The notes beneath the pieces are model-generated. The model was not told the DNA's origin. It worked only from the letters and a program-made list of their open reading frames with translations, and ran no database searches. A DNA stretch of 64,000 nt from DAOULT01 sp964646625 (GTDB lineage Bacteria > Chloroflexota > Anaerolineae > CAZYHC01), in assembly GCA_964646625.1 (NCBI GenBank), contig CAZYHC010000002.1:62001-126000 (forward strand), given 5' to 3'. The position numbers and the translations under genes were made by a program. Position 1 is the first letter of the stretch. Every line of letters starts with the position of its first letter. Shown in pieces: positions 8,038-16,261 of the stretch.

Positions 8038-10848
8038 GTGGGCCTTTTGAACGAGACAAACGAGCGCCGAGTTAGCCCGGCGTTGATTGTGATTATTTTC
8101 GTGGCTTTGGCCTTGCGGCTATTTCAGCTTGGCCGCCAGAGCCTATGGTATGACGAGGGGGTCAGCTTCTACATGACCAGGTTGGGCCTGGCCGAAATGA
8201 TGCGCTGGACGGCATATGACATCCAGCCCCCTCTCTATTATCTCATCCTTCGTCTGTGGGTGCTCCTGTTCGGCCCTAGCGAGTTCTCCCTGCGGTTCCC
8301 CTCTCTGATCTTTGGTCTGTTGACCGTGCCGCTCGTGTACCTGGTGGGCAGGCGTCTCTTCGACCGGGCCACGGGACTGGTGGCCGCTGCGCTGGCCGCC
8401 ATCGCTCCCCTCTACCTGTGGTATTCCCAGGAAGCTCGCATGTATACTCTGCTCACCTTCCTTTGCCTGCTGTCCAGCTATCTTTTGCTGCTGGCTATAG
8501 ACGAAGTGGAGCCCAAAAAGCGCCGTTTCCTGTGGTTGGCTCTGGCCCTGACCGATGCCCTGGCCCTTTATACTCACTACTTTGCCGCTTTTGTCATCGT
8601 CTTCCAGGCCCTTTACTTCCTTCTCGCCTGGGGGCGCAGCCGGGAACGCTCGCGGCTCCTGGCGGGAGCGCTGGCCCTGGTGGGCATCGTGTTGCTCTAT
8701 TTGCCCTGGCTGCCCTTCGCCTTCATCCGTTATGGGACCGACGTTAGCTACTGGGGCGGCACCCTCAAGCTGAACGAGGTCTTACGCAAGCTGGTCATCT
8801 CTTTCAGCCTGGGGGAGAGCGTCATCGAGGCTACGGCGGCTAAGCTCGCCATTGGTTACGTGGTGATTTTCCTTATCGCTGTGGCGCTCATCGCTGTTCA
8901 AGGCTCAAGGGTTCGGGTTTCAGGTTTATTTTTGCTGCTCTATCTGCTGGTGCCGGTGGTGCTCATCGTCGCTTTCGTTTATCGCAACCCCAAGTTCAAC
9001 CCTCGCTATCTGATGCTGGCCTCGCCGCCGGCCCTGCTCATCGTGGCCGCGGGCCTGGTCATTCTATTTCGCAAGGGAACGGGAACGAAGAACGCGGGCC
9101 GGGTGACCTTGCTGCTTGCTGCCTGCTGCTGTTCGTTGTGTTCGTTGTTCATCCTGGGCACTATGGCCTACGCCGATTACAACCTCTACTTCGACGTCCG
9201 TTTCACCAAGCCCGATTTTCGGGGCGTGGCGCGTTACCTCGATGAACACCAGGAGCCCGATGAGGCCATCATCCTGGCTTCGGGACACGCCTACCCGGTC
9301 TTCACCTATTATTACCAGGGGGATAACTGGCATCCCATCCCCCCGCAGCGGACGCTGTCCACCGTAAATACCCTGAACTACGGCCTGGCCGACGACCTGA
9401 ACCGCATTTTGAAAGGCCAGAAGGGCGTATGGGCGGTGCTGTGGCAGGATGAAGTGGTCGATCCTAACGGCTTTCTGACGGCCATGCTGGACGAAGGGGG
9501 CGAGGCTTTGCCTGTGGAGGCCAGCTTCTACCACGTGCAACTTCGCCATTATGCCCTATCGCCGGGGGCTCGCTTCTCCTCCGAACCGGCCATCGAGCAC
9601 CCTCTGGCGGTGAACTTTGGAGACAAGATCGACCTGCTGGGTTATGGTCAGCCCCGACCGGGCACGGTGACCCTGTACTGGCGGGCCAGAAGTGAAATGG
9701 AGGAGGATTACAAAGTCTCCCTGCGCCTGCGCGATGAGGACGGGCATTACTGGCACCGCCGCGACCGCGACCGACGCCCGGCCGCCGATCTGTACCCCAC
9801 CATGCGCTGGAAGCCAGGCGAGGTGCTTTTTGGGAAATACGAGGTGCCCGTCCTGCCAGGCACGCCGCCGGGAGAATACTGGCTGGAGGCCGTGCTCTAC
9901 TCGGAGGCCGCACCCGAAGCCCTGGACGTGCTGGACGAGAACGGCGCGCCCAGGGGCAAGAGTGCCCTCCTGGGGATGGTGACGGTGCCCAGAGCCGAGC
10001 CGCCCCCCACGCGGGAGGAGCTGGGCATCCAGAATCCGCTGGAAGCCAATTTTGAGGGACGCCTGGCTCTCCTGGGTTACGAGATCGGGAGCAAGATCGC
10101 TCAACCCGGCGATAGACTTTACATAATGCTTTTCTGGCAGGCTGTGGCGGAGGTGGCGGAAGATTATACCCTGGTCGTTCGATTGGATGGGGAGGAGGGT
10201 CAGACGTTCCTACCGGCCAACACTGCTTATCCGACCAGCCGCTGGACGGCAGGCGAAGTGGTGCGCGGCCAGTACGATTTCGACGTGCCTGTCGGGGCTG
10301 AGCCGGGCCAGGCCAGTTTGCAGGTCGGCCTGGTCGATGGGATAGGAGAGATTGTCGGGCAGTTCGTGACCCTGACCGACCTGGAGGTTGAGGCCACGGA
10401 ACGGGTCTTCACAATTCCAGAGACGCAATATCCCAGCGGAGCCAACTTCGGGGAGGTGGTGACCCTGATCGGGGCCGACCTGGACGCTACGACGGTCGAG
10501 CCAGGGGGTACATTGCATCTGACCCTGTACTGGCAGGCCAGGGCTAGGATGGAGACCTCTTACACTGTCTTCACCCACCTGCTGGGGGATGAAAACCGCA
10601 TCTGGGCGCAGAAAGACAGCCTGCCCGCCGGCGGCGAACGCCTCACTACCGGTTGGGCGCCCGGCGAGGTCATCCGCGACGATTACGAGTTGGTGGTGAA
10701 GAACGATGCCCCGCCGGGGGAGTACGTCGTCGAAGTGGGGCTGTACGATGCCTCCCGCCCGGATTTCCCCCGTCTGCCCGTCCTGGACGAGAGCGGCGAG
10801 ACGGTTGATACGCGGGTCATCGTGGTCGATAAGGTACAGGTGGAGTGA
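8038..10848 (+). CDS. GT39/PMT-like membrane glycosyltransferase with three C-terminal beta-sandwich modules
   Basis: A 936-aa protein with a GTG start. Residues 15-360 are multi-pass membrane helices, with the GT39 acidic pair D39-E40 in LWYDEGVSFY near the end of the first helix. It would use a polyprenyl-phosphate sugar on the outer face of the membrane. From about residue 520 to the end there are three tandem extracytoplasmic modules, each carrying LxLYWQA..E..Y and PGEYxxEVGLYD-type motifs. The same module occurs twice in the 22.4-kb membrane protein. A promoter lies at 7953 and a palindromic repeat immediately follows the stop codon. The acceptor is unknown. Confidence 0.85.
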   Translation: MGLLNETNERRVSPALIVIIFVALALRLFQLGRQSLWYDEGVSFYMTRLGLAEMMRWTAYDIQPPLYYLILRLWVLLFGPSEFSLRFPSLIFGLLTVPLVYLVGRRLFDRATGLVAAALAAIAPLYLWYSQEARMYTLLTFLCLLSSYLLLLAIDEVEPKKRRFLWLALALTDALALYTHYFAAFVIVFQALYFLLAWGRSRERSRLLAGALALVGIVLLYLPWLPFAFIRYGTDVSYWGGTLKLNEVLRKLVISFSLGESVIEATAAKLAIGYVVIFLIAVALIAVQGSRVRVSGLFLLLYLLVPVVLIVAFVYRNPKFNPRYLMLASPPALLIVAAGLVILFRKGTGTKNAGRVTLLLAACCCSLCSLFILGTMAYADYNLYFDVRFTKPDFRGVARYLDEHQEPDEAIILASGHAYPVFTYYYQGDNWHPIPPQRTLSTVNTLNYGLADDLNRILKGQKGVWAVLWQDEVVDPNGFLTAMLDEGGEALPVEASFYHVQLRHYALSPGARFSSEPAIEHPLAVNFGDKIDLLGYGQPRPGTVTLYWRARSEMEEDYKVSLRLRDEDGHYWHRRDRDRRPAADLYPTMRWKPGEVLFGKYEVPVLPGTPPGEYWLEAVLYSEAAPEALDVLDENGAPRGKSALLGMVTVPRAEPPPTREELGIQNPLEANFEGRLALLGYEIGSKIAQPGDRLYIMLFWQAVAEVAEDYTLVVRLDGEEGQTFLPANTAYPTSRWTAGEVVRGQYDFDVPVGAEPGQASLQVGLVDGIGEIVGQFVTLTDLEVEATERVFTIPETQYPSGANFGEVVTLIGADLDATTVEPGGTLHLTLYWQARARMETSYTVFTHLLGDENRIWAQKDSLPAGGERLTTGWAPGEVIRDDYELVVKNDAPPGEYVVEVGLYDASRPDFPRLPVLDESGETVDTRVIVVDKVQVE

Positions 10849-10857
10849 TTTGACGAA

Positions 10858-10890
10858 AGGTGCCTGGCACTTCCGAAGTGCCAGGCACCT
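10858..10890. repeat. 33-nt palindromic dispersed repeat, intergenic copy
   Basis: A perfect inverted repeat with 15-nt arms (AGGTGCCTGGCACTT and its complement) and the 3-nt loop CCG. Identical arms occur at 54746-54778 and 63844-63876. It lies 10 bases after the GT39 stop and could act as a transcript-end hairpin, but no T-run follows. Confidence 0.9.
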
Positions 10891-10896
10891 CCAAAT

Positions 10897-10925
10897 TTGA
10901 CGAATGGGTTTGAATCTGGTACACT
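10897..10925 (+). promoter_or_regulatory. Candidate promoter for the VapBC-like pair
   Basis: TTGACG (10897-10902), a 17-nt spacer and TACACT (10920-10925) preceded by TGG. The transcript would run through the inverted repeat at 10942-11048 before the antitoxin gene. Confidence 0.5.
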
Positions 10926-10941
10926 ATCTGTGCAATCCAGC

Positions 10942-11048
10942 AGACACGGATTCCGCTCACGGATTACACGGATTGATCGCCCTGTACTTGGTTTCATAGG
11001 TGCGCGTGAACAGCAATCCGTGACATCCGTGAAAAAATCCGTGTCGGC
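10942..11048. repeat. ACACGGATT-type dispersed inverted repeat
   Basis: The left arm (10942-10974) contains three ACGGATT units. The right arm (11014-11048) contains the complementary ATCCGTG units and ends in AATCCGTGTCGG. About 40 unrelated bases lie between. A one-armed relative sits inside mnmE at about 30760-30806, ending in the same ATCCGTGTCGGCCTG. Confidence 0.75.
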
Positions 11049-11094
11049 CTGTTCATAACCATTTTTGGCAAAGTCGTATGGAGGCAAATGAACC

Positions 11095-11343
11095 ATGGTG
11101 AGGGAAACCGTTATCAGGGCTGATGAAAAAGTGCTGCTCGAAATCCAGGTCATTGCTAAACAAGACAAGCGTACCTTCGACGAAATAATCGGCGAAGCCC
11201 TGGTCGAGTACCTGGAGAGACGCCGGGCGGAACAAAAACTGCCGCGTGAAGATCCACCCTTCGCAGGCATTCTTCGCAGTGGCGAGAGGGATATTGCTCA
11301 GCGCGCTGAGGAAATACTTGCTGAAGAATGGAGGCCGGATTAG
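11095..11343 (+). CDS. VapB-like antitoxin (putative ribbon-helix-helix)
   Basis: An 82-aa charged protein (MVRETVIRADEKVLLEIQ...) with an N-terminal strand-helix-helix pattern typical of small antitoxin DNA-binding domains and a Glu/Arg-rich C-terminal tail. It overlaps the following PIN-domain gene by 16 bases, the usual architecture of a VapBC operon. The antitoxin role is inferred from that arrangement; no family name can be fixed from sequence alone. Confidence 0.72.
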   Translation: MVRETVIRADEKVLLEIQVIAKQDKRTFDEIIGEALVEYLERRRAEQKLPREDPPFAGILRSGERDIAQRAEEILAEEWRPD

Positions 11344-11759
11344 ACTTGTTCGCTTTGGCTGATACAAGCTTTATCTTTGCAGTCATAGACGAAAGCAATG
11401 CCGGCCACAAAGATGCTCGGACACTCTACAAAAGTTTGCCGGATTGCATTCTGTTGCCTGTTACCGTGCTGCCAGAACTCGCTTTCCTGATGGGGCGCTC
11501 AGGCGGTACACTCTCTGTTGTTGCCATGATACGAACTCTGCGTGCCAGCGATATAAGGTTTGTTGATTTATGGCCGGAGGACTACGACCGTACAGCCGAG
11601 ATTCTGGAAGAGTATGCCGATACCCGCATAGATTTCGTAGATGCTACAATCATGGCGCTGGCTGAACGCCTGAACGTCACGCGCATTCTAACCCTGGACC
11701 GGCGCGATTTCGCGCTTTACCGTCCCGTTCATTGTAGCCACTTCGAGATTTTGCCCTGA
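11328..11759 (+). CDS. PIN-domain ribonuclease, VapC-like toxin
   Basis: A 143-aa PIN domain. The acidic residues expected to bind Mg are visible: Asp in LADTSFIFAV, Glu in LPELAFL, and Asp residues in IDFVDATIMALAE and TLDRRDF. The family cleaves RNA, often tRNA, when its antitoxin is degraded. It is paired with the preceding small gene. A start inside the antitoxin gene (ATG 11328) gives the complete PIN fold. Confidence 0.88.
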   Translation: MEAGLDLFALADTSFIFAVIDESNAGHKDARTLYKSLPDCILLPVTVLPELAFLMGRSGGTLSVVAMIRTLRASDIRFVDLWPEDYDRTAEILEEYADTRIDFVDATIMALAERLNVTRILTLDRRDFALYRPVHCSHFEILP

Positions 11760-11794
11760 GAAGGCTGACAATCGGGTTAAGGAGGTAAATATAT

Positions 11795-12973
11795 TTGAAT
11801 CGTTTCATCGCTTTTTCGTTGCTCATTTTTGGTCTGATTCTTTCAGGCTGCGCTTTTCGGCCTTTGCTCTACGAGGTGAGCGTCGAACCTGACACCATCT
11901 CGCCCAACGCCGACGGAGATGACGACGTGGCCCGCATCAACTATAAGCTCTCGGGCAGGGCCACGATTTCCATTTACGTTGTCGATGCGGAGGGCGATAA
12001 GCACTACATCCGCAAAGACAAGCCCCGTATCGCGGGCGAGTACTTTGCCCTGTTCGGGGGCACGATTGAGGGCAACCTTCTGCCCGACGGCCAATACACC
12101 TGCGTGGTAGAAGCCAACGATGGGACGGAGACGACGGAAGGGGAGGCCCCGCTCACCATCTCCGGCGGAGACGCGACTCCCCTGGAGCTGACCAGGTTCA
12201 CCGTCTACCCCGATACCTTCACCCCCAACCGGGACGGCATCAGCGACCGGGTCAGCATCAGCTATTACCTGAACAAGGACGCCGACGTCAACATCTACCT
12301 TTTGGGCCCAAACGGCGAGCAATATCCCATTCCCGAGGAAAAGATCACCAAAGCGGGCGAGGCCGGTTCTCACGAGCACGACTTCGATGGTGGCATCGAT
12401 CTGGGGGCCACCCCGCCCCCGGACGGCACTTATACCGTAGTGGCCGAAGCAGTGGACGCCGTAGGCAACCGGGTGCGGGCCGAAGCGCCTTTGACCATCG
12501 TGGGCGGCGGCGTGCCTCGCGCCGAGATCATCAACCGGGCGGCCATCTGGTCGCCGCTGGTCGTCCCTCTGGGCGAAACGTTGACTTTTACGGCCACGGT
12601 GGAGAACTTCGGCACAGTGCCCATCCGCACCAAAGGGCCGCCGCCGGGCGCCACCTATACCACCAGCCAGAATTTCAACACCCTGGGCTTCTACGAGGAG
12701 CCGGGCATCTTCCGCCTGGGAGCCGATTACGAGGGCAACAGCCAGGGACGTAAATACCCCTACCGCTGGCAGTTGGGCGGCGACGACGAACTGACCGTTA
12801 TCGACGGCCAGAAATACCTGATGCCCGGCCAGCGGGTGACCATTGTGGGCCACATCAAGATAATCGATGAACCGCCCAAAATCAACCCTCATTACTGGTT
12901 GGGCCTGATCCACGAGCAGGTGCAGATCGTCAACGACTGGGTAGAGGTCACGGAAATATCGATCGGGTTTTAA
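11795..12973 (+). CDS. Lipoprotein with FlgD-like/Ig-like repeats
   Basis: A 392-aa exported protein. The start is TTG 11795, chosen because AAGGAGGT lies 8 bases upstream. The signal peptide ends in a lipobox (LILSGC, Cys about residue 19). Two consecutive domains carry the SPNADGDDDVARINYKL / TPNRDGISDRVSISYYL signature of FlgD-type Ig folds. A third C-terminal beta-rich domain follows (about 250-392). Probably anchored to the outer face of the membrane. It sits between a TA pair and a GT2 gene. Binding partner unknown. Confidence 0.8.
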   Translation: MNRFIAFSLLIFGLILSGCAFRPLLYEVSVEPDTISPNADGDDDVARINYKLSGRATISIYVVDAEGDKHYIRKDKPRIAGEYFALFGGTIEGNLLPDGQYTCVVEANDGTETTEGEAPLTISGGDATPLELTRFTVYPDTFTPNRDGISDRVSISYYLNKDADVNIYLLGPNGEQYPIPEEKITKAGEAGSHEHDFDGGIDLGATPPPDGTYTVVAEAVDAVGNRVRAEAPLTIVGGGVPRAEIINRAAIWSPLVVPLGETLTFTATVENFGTVPIRTKGPPPGATYTTSQNFNTLGFYEEPGIFRLGADYEGNSQGRKYPYRWQLGGDDELTVIDGQKYLMPGQRVTIVGHIKIIDEPPKINPHYWLGLIHEQVQIVNDWVEVTEISIGF

Positions 12974-12981
12974 ATTATTCA

Positions 12982-13042
12982 AGCCACAGAGGGCACAGAG
13001 AAAGAGGTTTTTTCCTCTGTGAACTCCGTGTTCTCTGTGGCT
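12982..13042. repeat. CACAGAG-type palindromic dispersed repeat
   Basis: A long imperfect hairpin whose outer arms are AGCCACAGAG and CTCTGTGGCT, with internal GCACAGAG/CCTCTGTG units. It fills the interval between the lipoprotein and the GT2 gene. It is not related to the other two repeat families in the window. Confidence 0.75.
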
Positions 13043-13086
13043 AAGAAGAACTACTGAATTTGGCAAAATCCTGGGCCGGGAGTATA

Positions 13087-13809
13087 ATGTCTTCCGAAAA
13101 TTATACGCTGACGGTGGTGTTGCCCACCTACAACGAACGGGACAACATCGGCCCGCTGATCGAGGCCATTCTAGAAGCGTTGGATCCTGAGCCCCAGATT
13201 ATCGTCGTGGACGACGACTCCCCTGACGGCACGTGGCAGGTTGTCCAGGATATGCAAGAAACCCGCCCCCCCGTCGAACTGTTGCGCCGCGTGGAGGAGA
13301 GGGGGCTGACCTCGGCCATCGCCGCCGGAATCGACCGTGCCAGGGGAGAGGCCGTGGCCTGGATGGATTGTGATTTCTCCATGCCGCCGGAGTTGCTCCC
13401 TGACCTGTGGGCTGCTATAGACGAAGGATACGATCTGGCCGTTGGTTCCCGCTACGTCAGGGGAGGGCGGGACGTGGGCCACTCGCTGGCAGGGCGCCTT
13501 TTCAGCCGCACCATTAACCTTTTTGCCTCGCTTCTCTTGGATTTCTCTGTAAAGGATTATACCAGCGGTTACGTCGTGGCCAGACGTGAGGTGTTCGATA
13601 GCATCGGCCTGCGGGGCGATTACGGCGAGTACTGCATCGACCTTCTGTACCGGGCCAGGCGGAGGGGCTTCAAGATCAAAGAGATACCATACAATTGCGT
13701 GCCCCGCCGGGCCGGGGAATCTAAGACGGCCACCGAGATCAGCGGTTATTTTAGAAGAGGCTGGAGGTACGTGGTCACCGTGCTGCGGCTGCGGTTCGGC
13801 AGAATTTGA
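13087..13809 (+). CDS. GT2 family glycosyltransferase (polyprenol-phosphate mannose synthase-like)
   Basis: A 240-aa GT-A enzyme. I start it at ATG 13087, with GGGAG 5 bases upstream, rather than the in-frame TTG 27 bases earlier. Motifs: VVLPTYNERDNIGPL, VVDDDSPDGTW, AWMDCDFSMPPE and VGSRYVRGG. The length and the absence of membrane helices resemble dolichol/polyprenol-phosphate mannose synthases. These supply lipid-linked sugar donors to GT39 enzymes, such as the one encoded 2.2 kb upstream. Sugar identity is inferred. Confidence 0.86.
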   Translation: MSSENYTLTVVLPTYNERDNIGPLIEAILEALDPEPQIIVVDDDSPDGTWQVVQDMQETRPPVELLRRVEERGLTSAIAAGIDRARGEAVAWMDCDFSMPPELLPDLWAAIDEGYDLAVGSRYVRGGRDVGHSLAGRLFSRTINLFASLLLDFSVKDYTSGYVVARREVFDSIGLRGDYGEYCIDLLYRARRRGFKIKEIPYNCVPRRAGESKTATEISGYFRRGWRYVVTVLRLRFGRI

Positions 13810-13824
13810 GGAGGGTGAAAAGGC

Positions 13825-14184
13825 ATGGCCCGATTTGTAACAGAACTCAGGCTGGAAGAGTTGGAGGATCTCATCCGCCGCGTGGTGCGGGAAGAGCTGG
13901 AGCAGCTACGGGCTGAAAAGGTGGTATACCTGGATGATGATTCGTCTTTGTACCAGGACATGCTGGAAGCCAAGCGCCAGAAAGAGGCTGGCGATTTGCG
14001 CGTTCTCTCCCTGAAAAGGTTATTGCGTCTGCTGGCGGCTTACGCGGACTGGGAAACTCTGCCGCCTCACCTGCAAGATGCGGTTGATACTATGCTGGTT
14101 GAGGAGTCTTTGGCAGAAGGAGGGCAACCGCGCTCTCTGCGCGAGGTTCTGGAGGAGCTTGGTGGATTGCCTGAAATGAGATAG
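13825..14184 (+). CDS. Antitoxin-like hypothetical protein, copy A
   Basis: A 119-aa protein with an amphipathic, Glu/Arg-rich N-terminus (LEELEDLIRRVVREELEQL). Its C-terminal 45 residues (LQDAVDTMLVEESLAEGGQP...GLPEMR) are nearly identical to those of the next gene. The overall look is that of type II antitoxins, but no toxin follows directly because the assembly gap begins soon after. Function not recognised. Confidence 0.6.
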   Translation: MARFVTELRLEELEDLIRRVVREELEQLRAEKVVYLDDDSSLYQDMLEAKRQKEAGDLRVLSLKRLLRLLAAYADWETLPPHLQDAVDTMLVEESLAEGGQPRSLREVLEELGGLPEMR

Positions 14185-14514
14185 GCTTATTGAGAGGATG
14201 GTGAAGCAGATGGTTACAAAACTGGCAGAATCGTCAGTAGAAGAAGCGCCTGTTCCCTCTACGCGCTCCTATTATCCTCGCCTGATCCAGAACGAGTGTG
14301 GGGAAACCATAGGCGTTATTCTGGCTTACGCCGACTACCAGCGATTCTTGCATTTGCTGGTAGCTCACGAGGATTGGGAGGAACTGCCGTCTCACCTCCA
14401 AGATGCGGTTGATAATATGCTGGCTGATGAGGCTTTGGCAGAAGGAGGGCAACCGCGCCCTCTGCGCGAGGTTCTGGAGGAGCTTGGTGGATTGCCTGAA
14501 ATGAGATAGGCTTA
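14046..14514 (+). repeat. Direct repeat (two copies, 325-base offset)
   Basis: Bases 14046-14189 and 14371-14514 encode the same C-terminus and include the same post-stop sequence ATAGGCTTA. Confidence 0.85.
14198..14509 (+). CDS. Phd/YefM-type antitoxin-like protein, copy B
   Basis: A 103-aa protein with a different N-terminus from copy A (PRLIQNECGETIGVILAYAD), resembling the Phd/YefM 'prevent-host-death' fold, joined to the same C-terminal tail. The shared DNA segment is repeated with a 325-base offset (14046-14189 against 14371-14514). The 100-N gap begins directly after the second copy, suggesting further copies were collapsed. Confidence 0.6.
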   Translation: MVKQMVTKLAESSVEEAPVPSTRSYYPRLIQNECGETIGVILAYADYQRFLHLLVAHEDWEELPSHLQDAVDNMLADEALAEGGQPRPLREVLEELGGLPEMR

Positions 14515-14614
14515 NNNNNNNNNNNNNNNNNNNNNNNNNNNNNNNNNNNNNNNNNNNNNNNNNNNNNNNNNNNNNNNNNNNNNNNNNNNNNNNNNNNNNN
14601 NNNNNNNNNNNNNN
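14515..14614. other. Assembly gap (100 N)
   Basis: Exactly 100 N, the conventional length for a gap of unknown size. It abuts the second copy of the direct repeat. Confidence 0.99.
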
Positions 14615-14749
14615 TTAGCTGAGCCGTTGGGCTGGTACTTCACCCCATGCTGCTTGCGATGGTTTTTTAAGGTTGTGCCTGGGGTGGATTAGGGTGCTGG
14701 GGGGTTGATAAGTCCTCATGGAATATGAACAACAACGTTACTATTTCTG

Positions 14750-15049
14750 GTGCGGGAGGGAGAGGAACTGCGAGTTGTTTACACCGGTCATCTCAAGCTA
14801 CGTTTGCAGGTGAGGCGAATCCCTGAAAAGCTGCCCGAATGCATTTACCGCGAGGCCAGGGATCGTTATTACAATCACGTTACATCTCGCTACATCGCTG
14901 TGATGTCTGTGATCTATCGTCGTAGACGCAGGAAGATGATGATCGCTTACGATGAGTTCCCTGACCATGTGGAGATTGTGACTATTCATCCGATTGAAGA
15001 TGACCAAATTCGAAAACGAATTTTTACAGGAAGGTGGACGCATGAATAA
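14750..15049 (+). CDS. DUF4258-like putative toxin
   Basis: A 99-aa basic protein. GTG 14750 gives MREGEELRVVYTGHLK. The core (VYTGHLKLRLQVRRIP, RYYNHVTSRYIAVM, MMIAYDEFPDHVEIVTIHP, GRW) matches what I recall of DUF4258 proteins, which are commonly encoded beside DUF2283 genes. It overlaps the DUF2283 gene by 8 bases. The stretch just before and at the start (14735-14765) resembles an internal piece of the DUF2283 gene, so the N-terminus may be a recombinant junction and the true start is uncertain. Confidence 0.65.
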   Translation: MREGEELRVVYTGHLKLRLQVRRIPEKLPECIYREARDRYYNHVTSRYIAVMSVIYRRRRRKMMIAYDEFPDHVEIVTIHPIEDDQIRKRIFTGRWTHE

Positions 15050-15263
15050 GCCAACTGTACACTATGATGCAAAGAGCGACGTTCTCTATTTCCTGGTGCG
15101 AGAAGGAGAGGAAGACAGGTTTGTGGAAGTTGCGGAGGGGGTCAACGTCGAGTTGGACGAACAGGGCCAACTCCTGGGGGTAGAAATTCTAAACGCCTCG
15201 CACTTCCTGCGAATGGCCATTGGGCCTGAACGCCTGATTCAGCTTGCTCAAACCGGAGCTTAA
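15042..15263 (+). CDS. DUF2283 family protein (putative antitoxin)
   Basis: A 73-aa protein started at ATG 15042, which has GGAAGG upstream. The sequence (VHYDAKSDVLYFLVREGEED... GVNVELDEQGQLLGVEIL) is characteristic of DUF2283. It overlaps the DUF4258-like gene, giving a toxin-antitoxin-like bicistron. An antitoxin role is inferred from genome context in the family, not shown here. Confidence 0.8.
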   Translation: MNKPTVHYDAKSDVLYFLVREGEEDRFVEVAEGVNVELDEQGQLLGVEILNASHFLRMAIGPERLIQLAQTGA

Positions 15264-15286
15264 TATTTACGATTGAGGAGAAATGA

Positions 15287-16261
15287 ATGGTTGATTTTTC
15301 AGACGTGCAGCGTGCTATGGAGCGGCTTGAGGGCCGGGTGAACCGCACCGAGGTTACGACGGACCCCGAGCTGAGCGAGCGACTTGGGGTCAAGGTGTGT
15401 TTCAAGTGGGAGAGTCACCAGCTTACGGGCGCCTTCAAGGTGCGCGGGGCATTGAATACCGTCCTGAACCTGCCGGACGAACGGCGAGAGGCCGGGGTGG
15501 TGACCAGTTCGTCCGGGAATCATGGCCTGGGGGTATCCTACGCCGCCAGGCAGGCGGGCATCCCGGCCATCGTCTATCTGCCGGATTACGCCCCGCAGAA
15601 AAAGATCGCCGCCCTGCGTGAACTCGGCGCGGAGGCGCGGATCGTTGATGGCGGGTACGGCCTGGCCGAAGAGACGGCCATCCGGTCGGCGGAGGAGACG
15701 GGCGCGGTTTTCATTTCGCCCTACAATCACCCTGACGTCATCGCCGGGCAGGGCACTATCGTCCTGGAGTGGCTGGAACAGACTCCGGATCTGGATACGG
15801 TGCTGGTGCCCGTCGGGGGAGGAGGGCTAAGCAGCGGGGTTGGCCTGGCGCTCAAAGCCCTGCGGCCGACGGCCCGTCTCATCGGGGTACAAAGTGAGGC
15901 GTCGCCTTTTATGTACGAGTATTGGCACGGGCGCGATATGAGCGCGTTCGAGGTTCGCCCCAACCTGGCCGACGGCCTGAGCGGGAAAATAGACCCGCAG
16001 TCCATCACCCTGCCGCTGGCGCGCCGGCTGTTCGACGATTTTATCTTGGTCAGCGACGAAGAGATAGCTCGCGCCGTGGCCTATTGCTACCGGAAGCACG
16101 GCGAGATGGTCGAGGGCGCGGCTGCGGTGGGGTTGGCCGCTTTGCTGGCGGGCAAAGCAGAAAATTTAGGCCGCTCGGTTGGCGTGCTGATTACGGGCGG
16201 CAACATAGGCCCCGACCAGCATCGGGACGTATTGGATAGAATAGGAGAGTCGATATGCTAA
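15287..16261 (+). CDS. Threonine/serine dehydratase (PLP fold-type II, no ACT domain)
   Basis: A 324-aa enzyme with the PLP lysine in LTGAFKVRGAL, the SSSGNHGLG motif that binds the substrate carboxylate, and the glycine-rich phosphate loop VGGGGLSSG. No C-terminal ACT domain is present, so it is of the catabolic or short dehydratase/serine racemase type. It would convert threonine or serine to the 2-oxoacid and ammonia. The next gene starts inside its last codons (7-base overlap). Confidence 0.87.
   Translation: MVDFSDVQRAMERLEGRVNRTEVTTDPELSERLGVKVCFKWESHQLTGAFKVRGALNTVLNLPDERREAGVVTSSSGNHGLGVSYAARQAGIPAIVYLPDYAPQKKIAALRELGAEARIVDGGYGLAEETAIRSAEETGAVFISPYNHPDVIAGQGTIVLEWLEQTPDLDTVLVPVGGGGLSSGVGLALKALRPTARLIGVQSEASPFMYEYWHGRDMSAFEVRPNLADGLSGKIDPQSITLPLARRLFDDFILVSDEEIARAVAYCYRKHGEMVEGAAAVGLAALLAGKAENLGRSVGVLITGGNIGPDQHRDVLDRIGESIC

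Larger units (their letters stand above)
10849..11094. other. Intergenic interval occupied by two repeat families
   Basis: It holds the 33-nt palindrome, a promoter and the ACACGGATT inverted repeat; no further gene was seen. Confidence 0.7.

Noticed and set aside
10858..10890. Simple terminator for the GT39 gene
   Set aside because: No T-run follows, and the same 33 bases occur inside coding sequences, so it is a repeat element first.
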